From: Mucilaginibacter sp.
Lineage (GTDB): Bacteria > Bacteroidota > Bacteroidia > Sphingobacteriales > Sphingobacteriaceae
Reading direction: 5' to 3'
DNA length: 64,000 nt
NCBI GenBank assembly: GCA_031292485.1
Contig: JARLHA010000072.1
Span: forward strand, 24,857 to 88,856
Shown here: positions 14,012-22,492 of the stretch, piece after piece
Position numbering within the stretch: position 1 is the first letter of the stretch
How the letters are laid out: the number at the start of each line of letters is the position of its first letter
Notes under the pieces: generated by a model
Told to the model about the DNA's origin: nothing
Seen by the model: the letters and a program-made list of their open reading frames with translations, nothing else
Database searches by the model: none
Position numbers and translations under genes: made by a program

Positions 14012-16639
14012 ATGAAAAGCAAGTCTGACCGCAGGGACTTTTTAAAAAATATTGGCGTAGGCGGCGCCGCTGCTATTTTGCCGTTGGGCAAACTAAGCCT
14101 TTCCGATCCGCATCCATCCGATCTTGAAAAAGCATCGTCGCGCGACGGCCAACCCGGTAAACGCCCCTATAATTCAGCTTATACAGGTCAACATTTGAGT
14201 CGCGTAGCGTTCCCCATCGGGGGGCTGGGGGCGGGTATGTTTTGTTTGGAGGGCTCGGGGGCCATATCGCACGTATCAGTTAAAAACACACCCGATATAT
14301 TTAACGAACCGGGCCTTTTTGCGGCTATATCAGTAAAAGGTATTACTAACGGGGCTAAACTATTAGAAGGCCCTGTGCCCGACTGGAAAAAGTTCGGTTT
14401 AAAGGATGCGGCCAACGGGCTGGGCGGCGCGACAACCGGCTTACCCCATTTCCATCAAGCCGGTTTTAAAGCCAGGTTTCCATTTGCCTGCCTGGATATG
14501 ACGGACAATGATCTCCCGTTAAAAGTACAGTTAACCGGCTGGAGCCCTTTTATCCCGACGGATGACGACAACTCCAGTTTGCCGGTTGGGGCAATTGAAT
14601 ATAAATTTACCAATACAGGTAAAACCTCCGCCGAGGCCGTTTTTTCATTTAACACAAAGAACTTTTTGACTATTGACAGTGGAAAAAACAGCATCCGCCC
14701 AACTCAAAACGGATTTATATTAACCGAAACCGGCACTGCCGAAAAGCCTTTCAGAACAGATTTTGCCATCTTTACGGATGAAAGTGGCACTTTAGTTGAC
14801 CATTGCTGGTTTCGCGGTGGTTGGTGGGACCCAATCACGATGGCCTGGAATGAAATAAAAAACGGCAAGTCCAAATCAAACCCGCCGGTTGAAAAAGACG
14901 CCCCCGGAGCGAGCCTGTATGTGCCTTTTAAACTTTTACCCGGACAGGAAAAAATAATCAAAGTAATGTTTGCCTGGTATACTCCCGATTCTGAACAAAC
15001 TTACGGGCAGATGGGTACACGCAAAGAAAACTGCGATCCGGCAAGCGGCTGCTGCAATACGCCCGGGGATCTTGCCATCGACAAATATGACAAAGGTTTT
15101 AATGGTAAATTTTATAAACCCTGGTACAGCAGCAAGTTTGCAAATATTGAAGAGGTGAGTGCCTACTGGTTGCAGCATTATAAAGAACTGAAACAAAAAT
15201 CAACACTTTTTAAGGACGCGTTCTTTTCGTCAACCTTACCACCGGAAGTGGTGGAGGCGGTTGCGTCAAACCTATCGATATTAAAATCGCCAACCGTAAT
15301 GCGGCAGTTTGACGGCCGGCTGTGGTGTTTTGAAGGCTGTGGCGATAACTGGGGATGCTGCCACGGCTCCTGCACGCATGTTTGGAATTATGCCCAGGCA
15401 ATACCGCATTTGTTCCCGGCACTGGAAAGAAGTTTAAGGCATACTGAATTTTGCGAAAACCAGGATACCAGCGGGCACCAGACATTCAGGGCCAACCTGC
15501 CGATTCAACCCACCAAACACGATTTTCATGCCGCAGCCGATGGCCAGTTAGGCGGTATTATGAAAGTTTACCGCGAATGGCGCATTTACGGCGACAATAC
15601 CTGGCTCAAAAAAATGTATCCTATGGTAAAAACCAGTATGGATTATTGTATCAACACCTGGGACCCGCGGCATCGCGGAGCTATCGAAGAACCGCATCAT
15701 AATACTTATGATATTGAGTTTTGGGGAGGCGATGGGATGCATACCAGTTTTTACTGCGGCGCGCTAAATGCTATGATTGCTATGGGGAAATTCTTAAATA
15801 AGGACATCGCGGAATATGAGCGACTATCGGCCAAAGCAAAAAAAATGCTGGAAACCGAACTTTATGATGGCGAATATTTTATACAGGAAATAGAATATAA
15901 AGGATTGAGTGCTAAGGACCCGGCCAAAGCGCAATCATTCGGCGGCGAATATTCAACAGAGGCGCAGGAACTGCTTCAAAAAGAAGGTCCAAAGTACCAG
16001 TATGGCAAAGGCTGTCTATCCGATGGAATTTTGGGCGCCTGGATCGGGCGCATGTGCGGCGTTGAAGAAACCATCGATCGCCAAAAAATAAAAAGCCACC
16101 TTTTGGCCGTCCATAAATATAATCTGAAAGAAAACCTGAGCGAACATGCCAATCCGCAGCGCCCTACCTATGCTTTGGGCGACGAAGGGGGCCTGTTATT
16201 ATGCACCTGGCCAAAAGGCGGTAAACTGTCGTTGCCTTTTGTTTACAGCGATGAAGTGTGGACAGGCATTGAACACCAGGTAGCATCGCACCTGATGCTG
16301 ATGGGGCATGTAAAAGAAGGGCTGGAGATCGTTCGTGCGTCCCGCGACCGGTACGATGGGCGCATCCGCAACCCATTTAACGAATACGAGTGTGGCAGCT
16401 GGTATGCACGCGCGCTGTCCAGCTACGGTTATTTGCAGGCATTAACAGGCGTTCGATACGACGCGGTCGATAAAACCCTGCATGTCGATTCAAAAATCGG
16501 CGATTTTACAAGTTTTCTTTCTACCGAAACCGGCTTTGGAACCGTAAGTTTACGCCAGGGTAAGCCATCCTATAAAATTGTTTATGGTGATATAAACATT
16601 CAAAAAATAATAGTTTCGGGCAAACTTGCTTCTGTTTAA
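14012..16639 (+). CDS. GH116 family beta-glucosidase/glucosylceramidase-like enzyme, Tat-exported
   Basis: 875 aa. A twin-arginine signal (DRRDFLKNIGVGGAAAI) at residues 6-22 indicates export of a folded protein. Residues 55-370 match the beta-sandwich domain of bile-acid beta-glucosidase/GBA2 proteins (RVAFPIGGLGAGMFCLEGSG). From about 400 the (alpha/alpha)6 catalytic domain shows WGCCHGSCTHVWNYAQAIPH, NTYDIEFWGGDGMHTSFYCG, SDEVWTGIEHQVASHLM and NEYECGSWYARALSSYGYL. It should hydrolyse terminal beta-glucosides in the periplasm; the natural substrate cannot be told. A small SlyD-like gene follows after 18 nt. Confidence 0.9.
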   Translation: MKSKSDRRDFLKNIGVGGAAAILPLGKLSLSDPHPSDLEKASSRDGQPGKRPYNSAYTGQHLSRVAFPIGGLGAGMFCLEGSGAISHVSVKNTPDIFNEPGLFAAISVKGITNGAKLLEGPVPDWKKFGLKDAANGLGGATTGLPHFHQAGFKARFPFACLDMTDNDLPLKVQLTGWSPFIPTDDDNSSLPVGAIEYKFTNTGKTSAEAVFSFNTKNFLTIDSGKNSIRPTQNGFILTETGTAEKPFRTDFAIFTDESGTLVDHCWFRGGWWDPITMAWNEIKNGKSKSNPPVEKDAPGASLYVPFKLLPGQEKIIKVMFAWYTPDSEQTYGQMGTRKENCDPASGCCNTPGDLAIDKYDKGFNGKFYKPWYSSKFANIEEVSAYWLQHYKELKQKSTLFKDAFFSSTLPPEVVEAVASNLSILKSPTVMRQFDGRLWCFEGCGDNWGCCHGSCTHVWNYAQAIPHLFPALERSLRHTEFCENQDTSGHQTFRANLPIQPTKHDFHAAADGQLGGIMKVYREWRIYGDNTWLKKMYPMVKTSMDYCINTWDPRHRGAIEEPHHNTYDIEFWGGDGMHTSFYCGALNAMIAMGKFLNKDIAEYERLSAKAKKMLETELYDGEYFIQEIEYKGLSAKDPAKAQSFGGEYSTEAQELLQKEGPKYQYGKGCLSDGILGAWIGRMCGVEETIDRQKIKSHLLAVHKYNLKENLSEHANPQRPTYALGDEGGLLLCTWPKGGKLSLPFVYSDEVWTGIEHQVASHLMLMGHVKEGLEIVRASRDRYDGRIRNPFNEYECGSWYARALSSYGYLQALTGVRYDAVDKTLHVDSKIGDFTSFLSTETGFGTVSLRQGKPSYKIVYGDINIQKIIVSGKLASV

Positions 16640-16657
16640 AGTAAATCAATGTAAACT

Positions 16658-16987
16658 ATGGAAGTTGCAGCAAATACAGTGGTATCCATCAGGTATGTGA
16701 TGAAAAACGGCCATGGCGAAGTTTTGGAAGATATTATGGATAAGCCGGCAATCGAATACCTGCATGGATCAGGCCATATATTACCCGGCCTTGAAAAAGG
16801 ATTGCAAGGTTTACCCGCAGGATTTTCCAGGCTGATCAAGTTTAAAATTGACAAAAATTCCTCCGAAACCTATCTCATTTATGTTAAAATTGATGGCATC
16901 AGGGCGGCTACGCCCGATGAAATTGAAAGCGGAAAACCTGAGCCGAAACAAACCGATAACCGTTGCGGACCGGGTTGTTGCTGCTGA
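16658..16987 (+). CDS. FKBP/SlyD-like peptidyl-prolyl isomerase with Cys-rich tail
   Basis: 109 aa. The N-terminus (VVSIRYVMKNGHGEVLEDIM, then AIEYLHGSGHILPGLEKGLQ) follows the FKBP fold of SlyD, with the conserved G-x-x-x-I-L-P-G-L-E loop. The insert-in-flap domain of full SlyD is much reduced. The last residues, C-G-P-G-C-C-C, are a compact metal-binding tail, analogous to the His/Cys tail by which SlyD holds nickel. No signal peptide, so cytoplasmic. Only 18 nt separate it from the GH116 gene; it may aid folding of that Tat substrate, but this is conjecture. Confidence 0.8.
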   Translation: MEVAANTVVSIRYVMKNGHGEVLEDIMDKPAIEYLHGSGHILPGLEKGLQGLPAGFSRLIKFKIDKNSSETYLIYVKIDGIRAATPDEIESGKPEPKQTDNRCGPGCCC

Positions 16988-17018
16988 TCAAATTCAGGAA
17001 AAAAATTTACCTTGCCCT

Positions 17019-17714
17019 ATGACATTTGCTGATAAAGTAATCTTATTCAATAAAACGCTGTCCTATACCGGCCCTGCGTTGCCGCCAGGTATCCGCATTA
17101 TGAACCCGTTTAAGGAATTTGAGCAAACCATAGCCATTGCTAATACCTTTTATCATAAATATTACAACGACAACAATGCCCGCCATTTGATATTGGGCAT
17201 TAACCCCGGCAGGTTTGGCGGTGGCATAACCGGTATCCCATTTACAGATCCAAAAAGACTGGTATCAGAATGTCATATTGATTATAAAGGCAAGCCCGCA
17301 CATGAGCCCTCGTCGGTTTTTGTTTACGAGGTAATCAATGCCTTCGGCGGCCCTGAAGTATTTTATAAAAAATTCTACATCAACTCACTGTTCCCGCTTG
17401 GTTTTACAAAGGTTGAAGCAAACGGTAAGGAGAAGAATTATAATTATTACGATAGCAAGGAACTACTTAACACGGTAAGCGATGCTATTGTCGGCAATAT
17501 AAACAAACAGGTCGCCTTAGGCGTCAGTACGGATGCGTGTTTCTGTTTCGGTACCGGAAAAAATGAAAATATTTTTCGCCGGCTTAATAATGAGCATGGT
17601 TTCTTTAAAAAGATCGTTGCGCTGGAGCATCCCAGGTTTATCATGCAGTATAAAGCCTTAAACAAACAATTTTATATTGACAAATACCTCGGGGCGTTTA
17701 ACAACTGCGAATGA
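17019..17714 (+). CDS. uracil-DNA glycosylase superfamily protein (SMUG1-like)
   Basis: 231 aa from the ATG at 17019; the frame is open back to 16848, but that overlaps the FKBP gene and is not protein-like. Motif 1, ILGINPGRFGGGITGIPFTD, closely follows SMUG1's G-M-N-P-G-P-F-G-M-x-Q-T-G-V-P-F loop, which binds uracil and the sugar; Asn supplies the catalytic role in SMUG1. Near the C-terminus LEHPRFIMQY corresponds to the H-P-S-P DNA-intercalation loop. It probably excises uracil or oxidised pyrimidines. It starts 31 nt after the FKBP stop. Confidence 0.85.
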   Translation: MTFADKVILFNKTLSYTGPALPPGIRIMNPFKEFEQTIAIANTFYHKYYNDNNARHLILGINPGRFGGGITGIPFTDPKRLVSECHIDYKGKPAHEPSSVFVYEVINAFGGPEVFYKKFYINSLFPLGFTKVEANGKEKNYNYYDSKELLNTVSDAIVGNINKQVALGVSTDACFCFGTGKNENIFRRLNNEHGFFKKIVALEHPRFIMQYKALNKQFYIDKYLGAFNNCE

Positions 17715-17848
17715 TCAGATATCCTTTCTTATGATTATGTCGGGCGATCAACATCTCAAACTTTCGGGAAAAGGAACAAGGACATCTCCTGGATTCATTC
17801 GGCCATACTCAAGGCTGCATGAAGCATTTAAAGAAACGACCATCTACC

Positions 17849-18583
17849 TTAGTTGCCGCTTTTTAGCTGGGTGTATGTCTTCGATTGCCGGTCTTCAGGG
17901 GGTATTTTTTGAAATTCTTCATAACAGCCATTGATATAGGCTACCAGGTTAAAGGTATCGCCATAAAAGGTGCCGGGGTCGGGCATGTAAAGGATGACAA
18001 AATTTTGCATTTCCTGCCCGGCTATGGGCAAATATTTTTTCAGGTAGTCAGCATTGAATACTTTAAGGATCCCTTGTTTCTGGTTTTCTTTATCATTAAC
18101 AGCTTTTTCGCGCTGTTTCTGGGTTGGCCCCCCGTCAAAAACGCGCAGCTTAACGCCGCCTTTATACTCGCCGTTGGCATCAGTTTGATAGGTTACACTT
18201 TGACTGTTAAGCGGCCCGCGCTCTACTTGGGGGGCAAACCCGGCGTTCCCTTTTATTTCCTGGTTGGTAACCTTTACTTCATCCAGCATATTTCGCCTCA
18301 AATCAAGAAAAACCTGCATGTATTTTAAATTGGCCACATAAACCGTATCGGATTTATAACTAAAATCCGAAAAGCAGATCACGTCGCCAACGGCCGCCTT
18401 AATGGTAAAACTGCCATCCCTGCCGGACATGGTCATGGTGTGTGTTTTCAGTTCCTCAACCTTTACGCCCTGCAAAAAAACATTGGTTTTGTTTTCGTAT
18501 ACGCGGCCCGAAAGCTGGTCCTGGGCGAGGGTTGTTTTTAAAAAAAGCAAACTGCACAATGCTAAAAGCAGCAGATATTTCAT
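17849..18583 (-). CDS. secreted protein with carboxypeptidase-regulatory-like domain
   Basis: 244 aa. Signal peptide at residues 1-20 (MKYLLLLALCSLLFLKTTLA). Residues 23-100 form a CarboxypepD_reg-like beta-sandwich (LSGRVYENKTNVFLQGVKVE, then SGRDGSFTIKAAVGD), here without a following TonB receptor. The rest is charged, mixed alpha/beta and unrecognised. Such free-standing proteins are common in Bacteroidota cell envelopes. It stands alone, convergent with the SMUG1-like gene. Confidence 0.8.
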   Translation of the reverse strand: MKYLLLLALCSLLFLKTTLAQDQLSGRVYENKTNVFLQGVKVEELKTHTMTMSGRDGSFTIKAAVGDVICFSDFSYKSDTVYVANLKYMQVFLDLRRNMLDEVKVTNQEIKGNAGFAPQVERGPLNSQSVTYQTDANGEYKGGVKLRVFDGGPTQKQREKAVNDKENQKQGILKVFNADYLKKYLPIAGQEMQNFVILYMPDPGTFYGDTFNLVAYINGCYEEFQKIPPEDRQSKTYTQLKSGN

Positions 18584-19137
18584 GTTCTATATTAATTATT
18601 CGATCCTTAATTATCATTAAACGCTCAATGCGTTTTATATTGTTTATTGGCAATGAACTATACAAAAGAGTAATAGCTTAATTTCACGCATTAAAACATA
18701 ATTCGCCTTGTAAAATGATTTTGCCGAGAGTAACTCCTTGGGCCATAAAATGCAAAGGTAAAGACAAAACTAAAGAAAATGCTGAATTTTATTTTGTTGG
18801 ATAGTTTAATAATAATATCTTACCTCTAAGTCAGTTGATTGGTAAACTTAAATAATGCCATTATTACTAAACCTAATTAAGTTTCACCCGTATACCGTAG
18901 TTAGTAAATACCTTGCAAATAAATGGAGAAAAGCCCCAAAAGGACTTTAAAAGTTAAGCATGGCATTTTATATTAAAAAAAATGGAATCCTTGTTGGTAT
19001 TTGTGATATTAAAGTGGAAGTATAATACGAATTGTGAAGTTTTTTATCATAGCCTTTAATACGTTGTATTATTTTTCTTATGAAATTTATATAGGTGGCT
19101 TGAAAATTTTATCGCCGCAAACTATTATTTGTTTTAA
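18584..19137. other. 554-nt AT-rich intergenic region between divergent genes
   Basis: No ORF with protein-like composition and no convincing RNA fold. It separates the minus-strand secreted protein from the plus-strand PAS protein, so promoters for both must lie here, but I found no clean TTTG-N19-21-TAnnTTTG pair. The right 150 nt is especially A+T-rich. Confidence 0.4.
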
Positions 19138-20991
19138 ATGACCCTTTCAATAAATCGCTATTCATCGGATGAGGCGAACGGCAAAATACCCCCGGTGTTG
19201 TCCGTCGCGCCATTTAAAGCGTTAAACAATAAGTTTAACGTGGTGGATGATTGTGCTATGATGATGGCCGATGCTGCCGGGATAATTATCAACTGGAATA
19301 AAACTGCGGAAGCCCTTTTGGGTTATACTGAAAATGAAATAATAGGAAAGCCTATAAGTCGTTTTTATACCGCTGCCGCCATAAAAAACGGCCAACATCT
19401 CAAAAACTTACAACTGGCCGCTTCAAATCCGGATTATTGTGTCAAAAGCTGGCTGGTAAAAAAAAGCGGAACTAAATTTGAAGCTTTTGTACAATATACA
19501 GCTTTGTTTGATGCTAACCACGACGTATGGGGTTATATGATCAAAATAAGGCCATTAGCCAAAAGTAAAAATACCCCAAAAGCATCAGCATCCGCTACAA
19601 AAGAAATATCCGGCAAAACAAAAAAGTATGTTCTTTCCGATTTACGCTTTCAAAAACTTATCGAAAACAGTAATGCAGGCATCATACTGATAGATCGCGC
19701 CCTTAATATAGTTTTCAGAAGCCGTTCAGCGGAACGTATTAGCGGATGGACCGAAGAAAAGCGTGGAAACCATAGCATTTTAGAGATTGTCCATCCTGCG
19801 GACCTAAAAGATGTAAGCCTATTGTTTGATGAACTCGCAAAGAATAATAATCAAACACAAACCTATATTTTTAGATTACTCCACGCTGAGGGGTATTATA
19901 TTTGGCTTGAATGCGCTTTTACAAACTTTTTACATGACCCGGATATTGAAGCAATGGTATGTAATTTCAAGGACATAACGGAGAAAAAACATGCCTTGGA
20001 ATTGCTCCAGCGATCAGTAAAAGAGCTATCTGATTATAAATATGCACTTGATGAAGCGGCAATTGTTGCGCTCACCGACCAAAAGGGGATTATTAAATAT
20101 GTAAACGATACATTTTGCAAGACATCAAAATTCAGCAGGGAGGAAGTGATAGGCCATGATCACCGTATCATCAACTCAGGCTATCATAGTAAAGCATTCA
20201 TCCGCAATTTATGGGTAACCATTGCCGGGGGTAAAATATGGAAGGGTGAATTCAGAAACAAAGCAAAAGACGGTAGCTTTTATTGGGTTGATGCCACTAT
20301 TGTGCCATTTTTAAATGAAAAAGGCAAGCCATATCAATATGTTGCCATACGTTTTGATATTACTGAAAGTAAAAGAATATTTGCTGAACTTGAGGAATCA
20401 GAGAAAAATTACAGCGAATTATTTCACTTAAGCCCGCTGCCGATGTATGTTTTTGAACTGGGAACCTTAAATTTTTTAGATGTTAATGGTGCATTCCTTG
20501 ATCACTACGGATACACGAGGGAGGAAATATTATCAATGAATTTAAGAGATATCAGGCCTCCCGGTGAAATTCGCCAACTTGAATTTATGGCCCTGGATGA
20601 TAGTCGCCCTATTACGGGCACGTTCAACCACAGAACGAAAAACGGGGACGATATCCAGGTTGATATTAAAAGCAATTTTATTAAATACAAGGGACAAAGG
20701 GCAAGACTGGCAATTGCAAATGATATTACCGAAAGATTGAATTATATAAAAGCAATAGAAGCTCAAAATGAAAAACTGAAGGAAATATCATGGATACAGT
20801 CGCATGTAGTCAGAGCTCCCCTTGCCAGGATTATGGGGCTGATTCCGCTCATTAAAAAGTCCTGTGAAAAAACAGAAGAAAAAGAGATACTGCTCGAGTA
20901 TTTAATGATATCGGCCAATGAACTTGATGCGATCATAAAAGAAATATCGGACAAAATTGTAATATCTCACGATTTGAAAGCGAAAAAATGA
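19138..20991 (+). CDS. multi-PAS sensor protein with H-box helix but no kinase ATPase domain
   Basis: 617 aa, cytoplasmic (no membrane segment). Four PAS folds in sequence at about 30-140, 165-285, 295-410 and 420-535 (for example CAMMMADAAGIIINWNKTAE, YALDEAAIVALTDQKGIIKY). The C-terminal 70 residues form the first helix hairpin of a histidine-kinase dimerisation domain, SHVVRAPLARIMGLI with His at about 556. The protein ends there: no HATPase_c domain (N, G1, G2 boxes) follows and the next gene is on the other strand. It may accept phosphate from or dimerise with another kinase. It converges with a similarly truncated PAS protein. Confidence 0.85.
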   Translation: MTLSINRYSSDEANGKIPPVLSVAPFKALNNKFNVVDDCAMMMADAAGIIINWNKTAEALLGYTENEIIGKPISRFYTAAAIKNGQHLKNLQLAASNPDYCVKSWLVKKSGTKFEAFVQYTALFDANHDVWGYMIKIRPLAKSKNTPKASASATKEISGKTKKYVLSDLRFQKLIENSNAGIILIDRALNIVFRSRSAERISGWTEEKRGNHSILEIVHPADLKDVSLLFDELAKNNNQTQTYIFRLLHAEGYYIWLECAFTNFLHDPDIEAMVCNFKDITEKKHALELLQRSVKELSDYKYALDEAAIVALTDQKGIIKYVNDTFCKTSKFSREEVIGHDHRIINSGYHSKAFIRNLWVTIAGGKIWKGEFRNKAKDGSFYWVDATIVPFLNEKGKPYQYVAIRFDITESKRIFAELEESEKNYSELFHLSPLPMYVFELGTLNFLDVNGAFLDHYGYTREEILSMNLRDIRPPGEIRQLEFMALDDSRPITGTFNHRTKNGDDIQVDIKSNFIKYKGQRARLAIANDITERLNYIKAIEAQNEKLKEISWIQSHVVRAPLARIMGLIPLIKKSCEKTEEKEILLEYLMISANELDAIIKEISDKIVISHDLKAKK

Positions 20992-21009
20992 AGGCCAGGT
21001 AATTGAAAT

Positions 21010-22029
21010 CTATTGCTCTTTAAATCTGTCTTTCGTCGGTCCTTCCATAAAAGATTGATCAACGATCAGGCGGATCACATCGTCAATTTCTTTTCCTACA
21101 ATAAGCAAATGTTCAATAATCTCTCTATTATCCGGATTAAAGAAATTTTCCCTGTCCATAATGTTTATAAGCCCGAGCATACTGGCCACGGGCCTTCTTA
21201 ATTCGTGCGAGGTTACCGAGGCAATATTCCGCAGACGTTCATTTTGGTCAACCATGGCTTTTTCAGTTTCAAGCCAGGTGGTTATATCACGTGCAAAACA
21301 GCCAACGCCGGTTATGTCTCCTTTAATTTTGTAGATGGGGTTAAAGCTCACCTCAAAACTGTGTGTTTTTTGGGTAAGCGGGTCACGGCTTTCGGTAATA
21401 AGCGTATATCTTTCGCCGGCAAGAGCACGGTTGTAATACAGGTTCCATATTTCCACCTCATTTTCACTAAAGCCGGGGTGCCGGTTGGTATAATCGCCGT
21501 CCTTAGGTTCGGTACCTGTTAATTGGGCGATCAGGTAACGATAGGCGCGGTTCATATAAACGTATCGGAGATCCTTATCCACCGACCAGATCTGATCCTC
21601 TGTATTGTTGATCAATGCCTCGAGGTTGCTTTTTGTCCAGATCAATTCTTCCTGAAAATGCTTTTTTTCAGAAGCATCTGCCGCCGACACTACCCTGCAG
21701 GCGATGTTTTCAAACCTGGTATTATAGCTCGTTAGTTCTACATAAATAATATTGCCATTTTTATCCTGGTGCGTCCAGATACCTCCATAATTAATTCCCT
21801 GCAGTGCCGCCAGGTCGATGCCCTTTTTTCTTAACGTTTGGTAAAGTTTTTCCTGGTCCGCCTGCGGATGCAGCTCGTTTGCTTTCAGTAAAAGGAAATC
21901 CGCTTCAGCATAGCCGTACTTATGTATAGCCGCTTTATTTACTTTTAATATCCGCAGGGATGACAGATCATATATCCACATGGGCTGCGGATTATCATCA
22001 AAAAGAAAACTGAGGTCGGTTAGCTGCAT
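21010..22029 (-). CDS. PAS sensor protein ending at a histidine-kinase H-box
   Basis: 339 aa, soluble. PAS domains at about 5-125 (LFDDNPQPMWIYDLSSLRIL) and 135-255 (LEALINNTEDQIWSVDKDLR, then YINRAYRY-like helix). The end is a DHp helix pair with H-box VTSHELRRPVASMLGLI (His about 275) and a second helix, then a short basic tail. The ATPase domain expected after the H-box is absent. It is convergent with 19138-20991, separated by 18 nt, and shares its architecture, suggesting a functional pair or a common origin. Confidence 0.85.
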   Translation of the reverse strand: MQLTDLSFLFDDNPQPMWIYDLSSLRILKVNKAAIHKYGYAEADFLLLKANELHPQADQEKLYQTLRKKGIDLAALQGINYGGIWTHQDKNGNIIYVELTSYNTRFENIACRVVSAADASEKKHFQEELIWTKSNLEALINNTEDQIWSVDKDLRYVYMNRAYRYLIAQLTGTEPKDGDYTNRHPGFSENEVEIWNLYYNRALAGERYTLITESRDPLTQKTHSFEVSFNPIYKIKGDITGVGCFARDITTWLETEKAMVDQNERLRNIASVTSHELRRPVASMLGLINIMDRENFFNPDNREIIEHLLIVGKEIDDVIRLIVDQSFMEGPTKDRFKEQ

Positions 22030-22492
22030 ACTATGTGTTAAGCACTCCGGCTGTTATCATAAAGGTAGTTATTTTATTGCGATAACCTGCGGTGATCAGT
22101 GACCCGGGATCAGCGGTTAGAAAAAACGCCTTTCCTGCCGCAAAAGACCGCCTGTTCAACGAAACCCATTATATCCGGTTAATCAGTTTTAATTGCTATC
22201 TATTTTGCGATAATAGTGATATCCAATGGTTTTTTAAAGATTTTTTTTGAGATCATTGAGAAAAACCCGGAAGCGGGTAAAGTACGGAGTACAAAAAGAA
22301 CATATTGACACGCCAAAACCTTCAGCAAATCAGCAACTTGCTGCCCTCTTTTGGCCCTACTGCCAATAATTTCATTTTTTCTAACTTCTGATCAAAAACC
22401 CCTCCCCATTCAAACAAATCCGAAACGGCGCAGCCCTCCTGAGCACATTGAAAATAGACAATAGCGAAAAATCGAACATCCGGCTTCGGGAA
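22030..22492. other. intergenic region with one copy of a dispersed repeat
   Basis: 463 nt upstream of the PAS gene on the minus strand and downstream of the prolyl oligopeptidase gene. No gene seen. At 22414-22445 (extending to about 22483) lies, on the minus strand, a sequence recurring near 56000-56063 and 56721-56748, with core TGCGCCGTTTCGGATTT. The left part is AT-rich and should contain the PAS gene promoter. Confidence 0.45.

Noticed and set aside
16848..17018. 5' extension of the SMUG1-like gene
   Set aside because: It overlaps the FKBP gene and is a shifted-frame reading of it; the ATG at 17019 starts the family-like sequence.
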